From positions 744,001-808,000 of the forward strand of contig NZ_POSP01000004.1 of assembly GCF_002885975.1 (NCBI RefSeq): DNA of 64,000 nucleotides. The letters are read 5' to 3'. The first letter of the stretch is position 1; every line of letters begins with the position of its first letter. A program made the translations under genes and the position numbers. Below, one piece after another: positions 16,599 to 23,690 of this stretch. Below the pieces are notes generated by a model, which was given only the letters and a program-made list of their open reading frames with translations, was not told the origin of the DNA and searched no databases. This DNA is from Paucibacter aquatile (lineage in GTDB: Bacteria; Pseudomonadota; Gammaproteobacteria; Burkholderiales; Burkholderiaceae_C).

Positions 16599-17834
16599 TC
16601 AAGCGATTGCGGTATTTGCATGCAAAGAGCGCGCGCAGGCCGCCGCGCTGGCCCAGGCCCACTGGAAGTTATAGCCTCCCAGCCAGCCGGTGACGTCCAC
16701 CACTTCGCCGATGAAATACAGGCCCGGCACCCGTTTGCTCTCCATGTTCTGCGAGTTCAGCTCGCGCGTGTCGACGCCGCCGCGCATCACCTCGGCCTTG
16801 CGCCAACCCTCGCTGCCGTTGGGAATCAGCGACCAGGCTTGCAGCTGTTGCGCCAGGTTCTGCAGGTCTTTGTCCTTGCATTCCGGCATGGGACGCTGGC
16901 TGGCGAGGCCCAGGCGTTCCAGCCAGGCCTGGGCCAGGCGTTGCGGGAACAGGCTGGCCAGTTCGTTGCCCAGCTGCCGCTTGGATTCCCGCTTGGCGCT
17001 CTGCAGCAAGGGCAGCAGCTTGTGCTCGGGCGCCAGATCGATCTGCAAGGCTTGGCCCTCGGTCCAGAAGCTGGAGATTTGCAGGATGGCCGGGCCGCTC
17101 AGGCCGCGGTGGGTGAAGAGCAGGTCCTCCAGAAAACGCGCCTTGACCTTGCCCTGGCCGGTGCTGACCGCGACCGGCAGTGACAGGCCCGCCAGCGCCG
17201 AAAAGGGCGCCCAAGCCTGCTCGTCGAAGGTCAGTGGCACCAGGGCCGGGCGGGGCTCGACGATGGCATGACCGAAGCGCTTGGCCAGGCGCAGGCCCCA
17301 ATCGGTGGCGCCGATCTTGGGCACGGGCAGGCCGCCTGTGGCCACCACCACCGAGTGCGCGCGCACCTGCCCGCGCGTGGTGTGCAGCTCGAATCGGGCC
17401 GCCGAGGCCTCTGTCGATTCGGCGCTCAGGGTCTGCAGCTCTTGCACGCTGCATGGCTGCCAGCGCTCCACGCCGCCGGCCGCACATTCCTTGAGCAGCA
17501 TCTGGATGATCTGGTCGCTGGAGTCGTCGCAGAACAGCTGGCCCTTGTGCTTTTCGTGGAAGGCGATGCCGTGCTTTTGCACCAGGGCAATGAAGTCCTG
17601 GCTGCTGTAGCGCGCCAGGGCCGAGCGGCAGAAGGCGGGGTTGTCGGAGAGAAAATTGGCCGGGCCGACGTCGCGGTTGGTGAAGTTGCAGCGGCCGCCG
17701 CCCGAAATGCGAATCTTTTCGGCCACGCGCTCGGCATGGTCGATCAGCAGCACCTTGAGGCCACGTTGACCGGCTTGGCCGGCACAAAAGAGTCCGGCGG
17801 CGCCGGCGCCGATGATGACGAGGTCGAAATGCAT
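16599..17834 (-). CDS. YhiN/HI0933-family FAD-dependent oxidoreductase
   Basis: A 411-residue flavoprotein of the HI0933 (YhiN) family; some members are described as hydroxylating or reducing tRNA or small molecules, but no role is settled for this one. The N-terminal Rossmann motif LVIIGAGAAGLFCAGQAGQR binds FAD, followed by the family hallmark KIRISGGGRCNFTN. The VVATGGLPVPKIGATDWGLR segment is the second family signature. Near the C-terminus, MRGGVDTRELNSQNMESK and GEVVDVTGWLGGYNFQWAWA complete the FAD site. It lies upstream of rpsU on the same strand, with about 160 bases between. Confidence 0.9.
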   Translation of the reverse strand: MHFDLVIIGAGAAGLFCAGQAGQRGLKVLLIDHAERVAEKIRISGGGRCNFTNRDVGPANFLSDNPAFCRSALARYSSQDFIALVQKHGIAFHEKHKGQLFCDDSSDQIIQMLLKECAAGGVERWQPCSVQELQTLSAESTEASAARFELHTTRGQVRAHSVVVATGGLPVPKIGATDWGLRLAKRFGHAIVEPRPALVPLTFDEQAWAPFSALAGLSLPVAVSTGQGKVKARFLEDLLFTHRGLSGPAILQISSFWTEGQALQIDLAPEHKLLPLLQSAKRESKRQLGNELASLFPQRLAQAWLERLGLASQRPMPECKDKDLQNLAQQLQAWSLIPNGSEGWRKAEVMRGGVDTRELNSQNMESKRVPGLYFIGEVVDVTGWLGGYNFQWAWASAAACARSLHANTAIA

Positions 17835-18305
17835 GAATGGGGTGACTGTGTTCGGGGCGGAAAGATGCGCTGTGCCCGGGGGGGGAAATCTGTTGCGTCA
17901 ATGCCGCGCCTGCCCCTCGTTGATGCGGCGAGAACTGCAAGGCATTGCAAAGAGTGCAGCAATTGTCCCGCAGCCGCAGCCTCGGTCCTTGAGATGGCTC
18001 TGGAGAGGCCGATATCGCTTGAATACGGCGCTGGGCGTGATCTAGGGACGAACCGTGAAGAAATTTGCATTTGGATCGACCAGAGCCCTGGCCGCACTTC
18101 GCTAGGATGCAAGCTGTTGCCAAGTTAGGGGGAGAACCCCGGGCCTGTGCACACTTGCTTGATTCGCGGGCGCGAAGCCATCTACAGTGCCCGAAAGCTT
18201 GCGCGGTTCCCCAAAATGGCGCGCGAGTGAGCGAAGGTCTCGCTGGCCTGCTCGTCCCGTCAGCCTGTGTGCGTCGACCCTGAATGATTGAACGACTGAG
18301 ACCTC
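17835..18305. other. 471-base gap between the YhiN gene and the GGDEF gene
   Basis: This divergent gap has no credible gene; short frames in it have no family features. A possible promoter for the GGDEF gene is TTGATT (18159-18164) with TACAGT (18183-18188), 18 bases apart. A G run of 9 (17878-17886) sits near the YhiN side. No tRNA or hairpin terminator was seen. Confidence 0.4.
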
Positions 18306-19334
18306 ATGAACAATCCAGCCGCCCCTGACCACGCCGTGCCACCCGCTCAGGGCAGTTTGGCTCATTGGTTGGCCGGGCATGGGGCGGTGGCCAGCGACAT
18401 GGGGGCGACCCTGCTCAGCTTGATCGAGCCGCTGAACTTGCTGGCTGCCATCAAATCCCTGGCCACGGGCCGCTATGTGTTCGCCAGCCCGGGCCTGGAC
18501 CGCTTGTTCGAGCGCAGCGAAAGCTCGGTGGTGGGCAGCGTTGACAACGACCTGATGCGCGCCGAGGAAGTGGTGGCCATGCGCCGCGTCGAGCAGGCGG
18601 TGATGGCGCAGCGCTCGGTCACTGTGAGCGAGCATCGCCTGGAGTTGGGCGGGCGCCGGCGCGAGTTCACCGTCACCCGGGCCGCCTTGGGCACCGAATT
18701 TGTGCTGTCTGTCTGGCAAGAACGCACCGAAGAGCGGCACCGCGAAAGCCATTTACAGCGTGCCCTGCAGCAACTGGAGCAGCAGCAAAAGGCGCTCGAG
18801 CAGATCCGCCGAGAGCTGCAGCAGGGCAGCGGCCGCGACGAGGTCTCGGGCCTCTACTTGCAGGCGCAGTTCGACGACGCGCTGCTGCGTGAAATCGACC
18901 TCTCGACCCGTGAGCATCGCGAATTCGCTCTGGTCATCATTGCCCTGGACCCGGCGCCCGCCGCCATCCAGGCCTTGGGCGAAGAGGCCAATCAGCGTCT
19001 GCTCGAGGGCATGGGTCGCATGCTGCGCGCCAACACCCGCGCCATGGATGCGGCCTGCCGTGTCGGCCACAGCCGCTTTGCCGTCTTGCTGTCGGGTGTG
19101 GGCCTGGCCACGGCGCATGCGCGCATGGAGCAGCTGCGTCGCCAGTGCATGGCGCAGATCATCGTGCTGAACGGCCAGGACATGGGCTTGTCCTTGTCCA
19201 TGGGCGTGTGCAGCTTCCCGCACACGGCTTCCAAGCAGGACGAGCTCTGGAACGCCAGCGAAGCAGCCGTGCACGAAGCCCAGCGTAGGGGCGGCAATCA
19301 GGTGGTCTTGGCCTCGATCCCCTTCGGCGCTTGA
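18306..19334 (+). CDS. PAS-linked degenerate GGDEF-domain protein, I-site retained
   Basis: A 342-residue soluble protein. Residues 35-150 look like a PAS sensor (IEPLNLLAAIKSLATGRYVF, SVVGSVDNDLM). Residues 150-178 are a Gln/Glu-rich coiled coil, and residues 180-340 form a GGDEF-type domain. The catalytic signature GGDEF is replaced by GHSRF (residues 254-258), and the early DxLTGLxNR motif reads DEVSGLYLQ, so cyclic di-GMP synthesis is unlikely. The RxxD inhibitory site (RAMD, 245-248) and the Arg at 252 are kept, so the domain may bind c-di-GMP as a receptor. There is no membrane segment. It stands alone between divergent and convergent neighbours. Confidence 0.85.
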   Translation: MNNPAAPDHAVPPAQGSLAHWLAGHGAVASDMGATLLSLIEPLNLLAAIKSLATGRYVFASPGLDRLFERSESSVVGSVDNDLMRAEEVVAMRRVEQAVMAQRSVTVSEHRLELGGRRREFTVTRAALGTEFVLSVWQERTEERHRESHLQRALQQLEQQQKALEQIRRELQQGSGRDEVSGLYLQAQFDDALLREIDLSTREHREFALVIIALDPAPAAIQALGEEANQRLLEGMGRMLRANTRAMDAACRVGHSRFAVLLSGVGLATAHARMEQLRRQCMAQIIVLNGQDMGLSLSMGVCSFPHTASKQDELWNASEAAVHEAQRRGGNQVVLASIPFGA

Positions 19335-19362
19335 GCCTGCATCCAGTGACCTGGCTCGGGCT

Positions 19363-19830
19363 CTAGCCTAGCAGCGACAGGATCACCGACCATTCGTCCG
19401 GCGTGACCGGCGTGATTGACAAGCGGCTGCCTGGCTGCAGCAAGCGCATGCTGGCCAGGCGCGGCTCGGCGCGCAGCTCGGCCAGGCTCAGCAGCCTCGT
19501 CTTGCGCTCGAAGCGCACATCCACATGCAGCCAGCGCGGTGACTCGACCGTGGCTTTGGCGTCGAAGTAGGGGCTGGCCGGATCGAACTGCGTGGCATCG
19601 GGGTAGGCCGGGCTGGCGACGCGAGCCAGGCCGGCAATGCCGATCTGCTCCGGCTTGGGGCAGGACGAGTGATAGAACAGCACGCCATCACCTAACTGCA
19701 TCTGATCGCGCATGAAGTTGCGTGCCTGGTAGTTGCGCACGCCCACCCAGGGCAGTTGCTGACCCGGCGCCTGCGCCAGATCATCGATGGAGCATTCCGA
19801 AGGTTCGGACTTCATCAGCCAGTAGTTCAT
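19363..19830 (-). CDS. EVE-domain protein
   Basis: A 155-residue protein made of a single EVE domain, a PUA-like fold thought to read modified bases in DNA or RNA. It starts MNYWLMKSEPSECSIDDLAQ and has the family core WVGVRNYQARNFMRDQMQLG, GVLFYHSSCPKPEQIGIAGL and YPDATQFDPASPYFD. The ATG at 19830 begins exactly at the domain; longer frames would run through a terminator hairpin at 19918-19940. It is downstream of 6S RNA on the same strand and converges with the GGDEF gene. In other proteobacteria ygfA often occupies the place after 6S RNA. Confidence 0.9.
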   Translation of the reverse strand: MNYWLMKSEPSECSIDDLAQAPGQQLPWVGVRNYQARNFMRDQMQLGDGVLFYHSSCPKPEQIGIAGLARVASPAYPDATQFDPASPYFDAKATVESPRWLHVDVRFERKTRLLSLAELRAEPRLASMRLLQPGSRLSITPVTPDEWSVILSLLG

Positions 19831-19917
19831 GGGCGGACTCATGGTCAGGCGCGAGGTCAGGCGCAGGGTCAATCGGCCGCTGGCGCCAGCTTGGGCAATC
19901 CAGCGAAGCACAAACAC

Positions 19918-19940
19918 AAACGGCCCGTGAGGGGCCGTTT
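19918..19940 (-). terminator. Terminator after 6S RNA
   Basis: AAACGGCCC and GGGCCGTTT make a 9-base-pair stem with a 5-base loop about 15 bases after the 3' end of the 6S RNA terminal stem. It would stop 6S/zapA transcription before the EVE gene. Confidence 0.75.
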
Positions 19941-19954
19941 GCATGCTGGAAAAA

Positions 19955-20133
19955 GGTGTCCACCGCGAACCGTGAGCCGCATTCCTGAACCCAGGGGGAT
20001 TCAGGTGGGCGAGGTCAACCGAACTTCGGGTTCATCTGACGCGAGACGATCACACCAGCTGGGCAATGTTCCAAGCCCTTGCTCATAGAGCATCGGTTCA
20101 AGGAAATATAGAGCTCACGCGAATGCGATGGAC
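19955..20133 (-). ncRNA. ssrS: 6S RNA
   Basis: This stretch downstream of zapA on the same strand folds like 6S RNA, which mimics an open promoter and holds sigma-70 RNA polymerase. The ends pair: GTCCATCGC at the 5' side (20133-20125) with GCGGTGGAC at the 3' side (19966-19958). A second block, CGTGAGC with GCTCACG, follows after a small internal loop. The 3' side of the bubble has the hairpin CCTGAA...TTCAGG, resembling the E. coli 3' bubble hairpin, and the 5' side has CCTTG...CAAGG. The length of about 179 bases is normal. The position after zapA is the classic one. A TAGAAT box ends 7 bases before the proposed 5' end. Confidence 0.85.
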
Positions 20134-20139
20134 GCCTGC

Positions 20140-20145
20140 ATTCTA
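20140..20145 (-). promoter_or_regulatory. -10 box for 6S RNA
   Basis: The minus strand reads TAGAAT, placed so that transcription would start at about 20133, where the terminal stem of 6S RNA begins. A matching -35 is not obvious. Confidence 0.5.
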
Positions 20146-20173
20146 CGGCGAGCCGGCCGCTTGCCGACGGAGT

Positions 20174-20497
20174 TCAGAGCAATTGTCCGTCGTGGCCCAG
20201 GGCTTCATCGAGGCGGCGGATCAGGCCGTCGAGATCGGGCAGGTCGGCGCCGTTGGGCGCCGTGACCGCGCTGCGCGCAGCCGGCGCACTGGTTGGCTTC
20301 TCCTCCGCCAGTTGATAGGCCAGGTTCAGGGCCGCCAGCACGGCGATGCGTTCGCGCGCCTTGACGCGGCCGGCGTCACGGATGGCGCTCATTTCCTTGT
20401 CGACCTGGCTGACGGCCTTGCTCAGCGCCGCTTCTCCACCCTCGGGGCAGCCCAGCAGATAACTCTGCCCCATGATGGTCACTTCCATTTGCTTCAT
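20174..20497 (-). CDS. zapA: Cell division protein ZapA
   Basis: A 107-residue ZapA, which cross-links FtsZ filaments at the division ring. It has the family start MEVTIMGQSYLLGCPEGGE, the dimer and FtsZ-binding head, then a helix with VDKEMSAIRDAGRVKARERI and AVLAALNLAYQLAEE. The C-terminal tail of about 35 residues is variable and ends GHDGQLL. The preferred start is MKQMEVTI at 20497; its ATG overlaps the stop of the ZapB-like gene by 4 bases, so the two are translationally coupled. 6S RNA follows 40 bases downstream, a conserved pairing in proteobacteria. Confidence 0.93.
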   Translation of the reverse strand: MKQMEVTIMGQSYLLGCPEGGEAALSKAVSQVDKEMSAIRDAGRVKARERIAVLAALNLAYQLAEEKPTSAPAARSAVTAPNGADLPDLDGLIRRLDEALGHDGQLL

Positions 20498-20709
20498 GGA
20501 CTATTCTTTCCAGATTCACTTTCGACGGGCAGGCGTTCCAGCAAGGCATCGATGCGCGCACGCGCGGCATTCAGGCGCGAGCGCTGGCTGTCGCGCTCCT
20601 GGCTCAGCGCCTGAACCTGCTCCTGAAGCAGCGCATTGGTGCGCTTCAACTCTTCGTGGCGCAACAGCAACCGCTCGACGCGGTCGATCAAGTCGTTGAG
20701 GCTTGGCAT
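20494..20709 (-). CDS. ZapB-like coiled-coil cell division protein (TIGR02449 type)
   Basis: A 71-residue protein that is almost entirely one coiled coil: LIDRVERLLLRHEELKRTNA, then LLQEQVQALSQERDSQRSRL, with heptad spacing of Leu. A gene of this kind directly before zapA is standard in beta- and gammaproteobacteria, and the proteins are annotated as TIGR02449 or ZapB-like. Size and context suggest a Z-ring accessory role together with ZapA, which it overlaps by 4 bases. Direct similarity to E. coli ZapB cannot be judged by eye. Confidence 0.8.
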   Translation of the reverse strand: MPSLNDLIDRVERLLLRHEELKRTNALLQEQVQALSQERDSQRSRLNAARARIDALLERLPVESESGKNSP

Positions 20710-20725
20710 GGTTTCCCGTGGCTCC

Positions 20726-21397
20726 CTAGGGCTTTTTCGGAACAGTTCCTACTCTGGCAAGCCGGGATTGTAGGCGGCGGCCCTCGTCACAAAATGTAGC
20801 GACGCTGCAGCTCTCACACATGGGCGCGCGGGCCTTGCAGACGTAGCGGCCATGCAGGATCAGCCAGTGGTGCGCATCGATCAGAAACTCCTCGGGAATG
20901 CGCTTGAGCAGGCCTTGCTCCACCGCCAGCGGTGTCTTGCCGGGCGCCAGGCCGGTGCGGTTGCCGAGGCGGAACAAATGCGTGTCCACCGCCATGGTCG
21001 GCTCGCCGAAGGCGACATTGAGCACCACATTGGCGGTCTTGCGGCCGACGCCGGGCAGGGCCTCGAGCGCCTCGCGGGTGCGTGGAACCTGGCCGCCATA
21101 TTGCTCGACCAGGATCTGGCAGGTGGCGATCAGGTGCCGCGCCTTGCTGCGGTACAGGCCGATGGTGCGGATGTACTCGCTCAGGCCGTCTTCGCCCAGG
21201 GCCAGGATTTTCTGCGGCGTGTTGGCCACCGGGAACAGGCGCCGTGTGGCCTTGTTGACGCCGACATCGGTGGCCTGGGCCGAGAGCAGCACCGCCGCGA
21301 GCAGCTCGAACACGCTGCTGTACTCCAGCTCGGTCTGTGGACTGGGGTTGGCGGCGCGCAGCGTGGAGAAAAAACCGTGTATCTGTTGCGCGTTCAT
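20726..21397 (-). CDS. nth: Endonuclease III
   Basis: A 223-residue DNA glycosylase/AP lyase that removes oxidised pyrimidines. The helix-hairpin-helix EALPGVGRKTANVVLNVAFG contains the catalytic Lys, and MAVDTHLFRLGNR contains the catalytic Asp. Near the C-terminus the [4Fe-4S] cluster motif Cys-x6-Cys-x2-Cys-x5-Cys is complete (CKARAPMCESCSVATFC). The start at 21397 gives MNAQQIHGFFSTLRAANPSP, normal for the family. It follows rsxB by 45 bases and precedes the ZapB-like gene by 16 bases, all on one strand; nth next to rsxB/rnf genes is a known arrangement. Confidence 0.96.
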   Translation of the reverse strand: MNAQQIHGFFSTLRAANPSPQTELEYSSVFELLAAVLLSAQATDVGVNKATRRLFPVANTPQKILALGEDGLSEYIRTIGLYRSKARHLIATCQILVEQYGGQVPRTREALEALPGVGRKTANVVLNVAFGEPTMAVDTHLFRLGNRTGLAPGKTPLAVEQGLLKRIPEEFLIDAHHWLILHGRYVCKARAPMCESCSVATFCDEGRRLQSRLARVGTVPKKP

Positions 21398-21442
21398 GAG
21401 GCGCGATTGTGCCCGTGGCTCGGCCTCGCAGCCGAGCCTGGT

Positions 21443-22132
21443 TCAGCATTGGCGTTGCGCTCGCGCACGGGCCAGGGCGGCCTGGATCACGGCGCGCTTG
21501 CGCTCAAGATCATCGGGTGCGGTCAGCTTGGAGGCGGCAGCCAGATCGGCCAGCTTGGCTTCGGCCTTGGCCTGCAGGCGGGCGGCGTTGTCGCGCAGCT
21601 CGCGCTCGGCTTTGAACTGGTGGAAGCCGTAGCGATCGCGCGCAGCATCGGCTTGCGCCGGGCTCCAGGCCGACCAGCCGGTCTGCTCACCCGTGACCGG
21701 GCGCATGGAAATGCAATCCACCGGGCAGGCTGGCACGCAGAGCTCGCAGCCCGTGCATTGCTCAGCCACGATCAGGTGCATTTGCTTGGGCGCGCCGACG
21801 ATGCAATCGACCGGGCAGGCCTTGATGCACAGCGTGCAGCCGATGCACCAGGCTTCGTCGATCACGGCCAGTGCTCGCGGCCCTTCCTGGCCATGCTCTA
21901 CGCTCAAGGGCAACACGGGGCGGCCGGTCAGGGCGGCCAGGCGCGCCACGCCCTCGCTGCCGCCCGGCGGGCATTGGTTGATGCCGGCTTCGCCGTGGGC
22001 CACTGCCTCGGCATAGGCGCGGCAATCCACATAGCCGCAGCGGGTGCACTGGGTCTGGGGCAGGGCGGCGTCGATGCGCGCCGTCAGCTCGGCCAGCAGG
22101 GAGCTGGCCTCGGTCTTCTCGATCAGGCTCAA
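21443..22132 (-). CDS. rsxB: RsxB/RnfB-type ferredoxin, orphan
   Basis: A 229-residue iron-sulfur protein resembling the RnfB/RsxB subunit of the Rnf/Rsx electron-transfer complex. The N-terminal cluster motif is CTRCGYVDCRAYAEA with a fourth Cys in NQCPPGG. Two [4Fe-4S] ferredoxin motifs follow: CIGCTLCIKACPVDC and CTGCELCVPACPVDC. The usual N-terminal membrane anchor is absent, and no other rnf genes are nearby, so it is probably a soluble electron carrier. The only reasonable start is a TTG at 22132, which overlaps the phaZ stop as TTGA. The C-terminal 70 residues are basic and Ala-rich. Confidence 0.85.
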   Translation of the reverse strand: MSLIEKTEASSLLAELTARIDAALPQTQCTRCGYVDCRAYAEAVAHGEAGINQCPPGGSEGVARLAALTGRPVLPLSVEHGQEGPRALAVIDEAWCIGCTLCIKACPVDCIVGAPKQMHLIVAEQCTGCELCVPACPVDCISMRPVTGEQTGWSAWSPAQADAARDRYGFHQFKAERELRDNAARLQAKAEAKLADLAAASKLTAPDDLERKRAVIQAALARARAQRQC

Positions 22133-23448
22133 GGTTTGGCGCGGCTTTCTCGGGGCTTGCGCGCCTTGCTGACGGTGGCCTGGGCTTGCGCTTCGGCGGC
22201 GGCTTCACCGTGGTCGTACTTGGCGATGAAGTTGCGCACCTCGGGGTAGACCTTCTCGCGCCAGCGGCGGCCGGAGAAGATGCCGTAGTGGCCGGCGCCG
22301 ATGGCGTCGTAGTGGTACTGGTGCTCGGGTGGGATGCCGGCGCACAGGGCATGGGCGGCGCGGGTCTGGCCGGCGCCGGAGATGTCGTCCAGCTCGCCTT
22401 CCACGGTCAGCAAGGCGGTGCCTTGAATGTCCTGGGGGCGCACGAACTGCCCATTGACCTTCCAGGTACCGTTGACCAGGGCGAAATCCTGGAACACGGT
22501 CTTGATGGTGTCCAGGTAGTACTCGGCCGGCATGTCCAGCACGGCGTTGTATTCGTCGTAGAACTTGCGGTGGGCATCGGCGCCATCGTCATCGCCGCGG
22601 ACCAGGTCTAGGAAATAGTCGTAGTGCGAGCTCAGGTGGCGGTCCGGGTTCATGGCCACAAAGCCGGTGTGCTGCAGGAAGCCCGGGTAGACGGCGCGGC
22701 CGGCACCGGGGAAATTGGTCGGCACGCGATAGATCACGTTCGACTCGAACCAGCTGAAGCTGCGGTTCATGGCCAGGTTGTTGACGGCGGTCGGGCTCTT
22801 GCGGGCGTCGATGGGGCCGCCCATCATGGTCATGCTGCGTGGCGTGGTTTCGCCATTGCTGGCCATCAGGGAGATGGCCGCCAGCACGGGCACGGTGGGC
22901 TGGCAGACCGAGATCACATGGCAATCGGGGCCCAGGTGGCGGATGAACTCCTGCACGTAGGCGATGTAGTCGTCGAGGTGGAAGGGGCCTTCCTCCAGTG
23001 CGACCATGCGCGCATCGGTCCAGTCGGTGATGTAGACCTTGTGCTCTTTCAGCAGCTGCTTGACGGTGTCGCGCAGCAAGGTGCTGTGGTGGCCGGAGAG
23101 CGGCGCCACGACCAGCACGGTGGGCTGGTCCTTCATCTCGGTCAGCACCTGCAGATTGTCGGTGTAGCGCTTGAAGCGCAGCAGGCGGCAGAAGGGCTTG
23201 GTGATGGGCACCAGCTCCTGCACCGCCACCTCGGTTCCGCTGACCTCGACGCTGCGGATGTCGAACTCCGGCTTTTCGTAATCCTTGGCCAGGCGGTGCA
23301 TCAGGTCGAGGCCGGCCGACACCCGTTGCGCCATGGGCGTGTGCGCGAACGGCGACAGCGGGTGGCTGTAAAGCTTGGCGGAGGCGGCGGCGAACTCCGA
23401 GAACGGGCTCATCAGCGCGCGCTGGGTTTCAAAAAGCTGGTACAGCAT
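22129..23448 (-). CDS. phaZ: Intracellular polyhydroxybutyrate depolymerase
   Basis: A 439-residue intracellular PHB depolymerase of the PhaZ1 type, which releases hydroxybutyrate from native storage granules. It begins MLYQLFETQRALMSPFSEFA and has no signal peptide. The alpha/beta hydrolase core shows the unusual cysteine nucleophile in VISVCQPTVPV (Cys181, compared with Cys183 in the Cupriavidus enzyme). Conserved surroundings include MTMMGGPIDARKSPT, LTVEGELDDISGAGQT and a histidine near AIGAGHYGIFSGRRWRE. The last bases overlap the start of rsxB. The C-terminal tail is basic and Ala-rich. Confidence 0.93.
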   Translation of the reverse strand: MLYQLFETQRALMSPFSEFAAASAKLYSHPLSPFAHTPMAQRVSAGLDLMHRLAKDYEKPEFDIRSVEVSGTEVAVQELVPITKPFCRLLRFKRYTDNLQVLTEMKDQPTVLVVAPLSGHHSTLLRDTVKQLLKEHKVYITDWTDARMVALEEGPFHLDDYIAYVQEFIRHLGPDCHVISVCQPTVPVLAAISLMASNGETTPRSMTMMGGPIDARKSPTAVNNLAMNRSFSWFESNVIYRVPTNFPGAGRAVYPGFLQHTGFVAMNPDRHLSSHYDYFLDLVRGDDDGADAHRKFYDEYNAVLDMPAEYYLDTIKTVFQDFALVNGTWKVNGQFVRPQDIQGTALLTVEGELDDISGAGQTRAAHALCAGIPPEHQYHYDAIGAGHYGIFSGRRWREKVYPEVRNFIAKYDHGEAAAEAQAQATVSKARKPRESRAKP

Positions 23449-23536
23449 GGGTGGGCCTCGGGGTCATGGCGCACAGCGTCGCAGGGGAGGGCGGGGCTGC
23501 GCTGGGTTGCTGAAGCTCGATCTTGCCTGAAATCTT

Positions 23537-23551
23537 TTGTGCAGCGCAGCA
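23537..23551. promoter_or_regulatory. Possible PHA-regulator (PhaR-like) site upstream of phaZ
   Basis: TTGTGCAGCGCAGCA lies 90 bases upstream of the phaZ start. It is a near-palindrome of TGC/GCA blocks, the kind of sequence reported for PhaR-type repressors of PHA genes. The exact consensus is recalled rather than checked, so this is tentative. Confidence 0.3.
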
Positions 23552-23635
23552 TTTTACCGCGCGCGGCACAGCGGCATGGTCGGCTATTAGCGGTGAAAAG
23601 CGTGACAGCTCGCAGCGAACAAACCCGAAATTGTG

Positions 23636-23666
23636 CGCAGGACGCCCGAAAACCGGGCGTCCTGCG
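23636..23666 (-). terminator. Hairpin after the aminotransferase gene
   Basis: A perfect 13-base-pair stem (CGCAGGACGCCCG and its complement) with a 5-base loop, 25 bases downstream of the tyrB stop. No T run follows directly, but the stem is very stable. Confidence 0.65.
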
Positions 23667-23690
23667 AGCGTCTCGCCCGAGCTGAGGGTC

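Noticed and set aside
17744..18112. 122-codon minus-strand frame before the YhiN gene
   Set aside because: It overlaps the YhiN start in another frame, has Ser/Arg/Pro-biased composition and no recognisable features.
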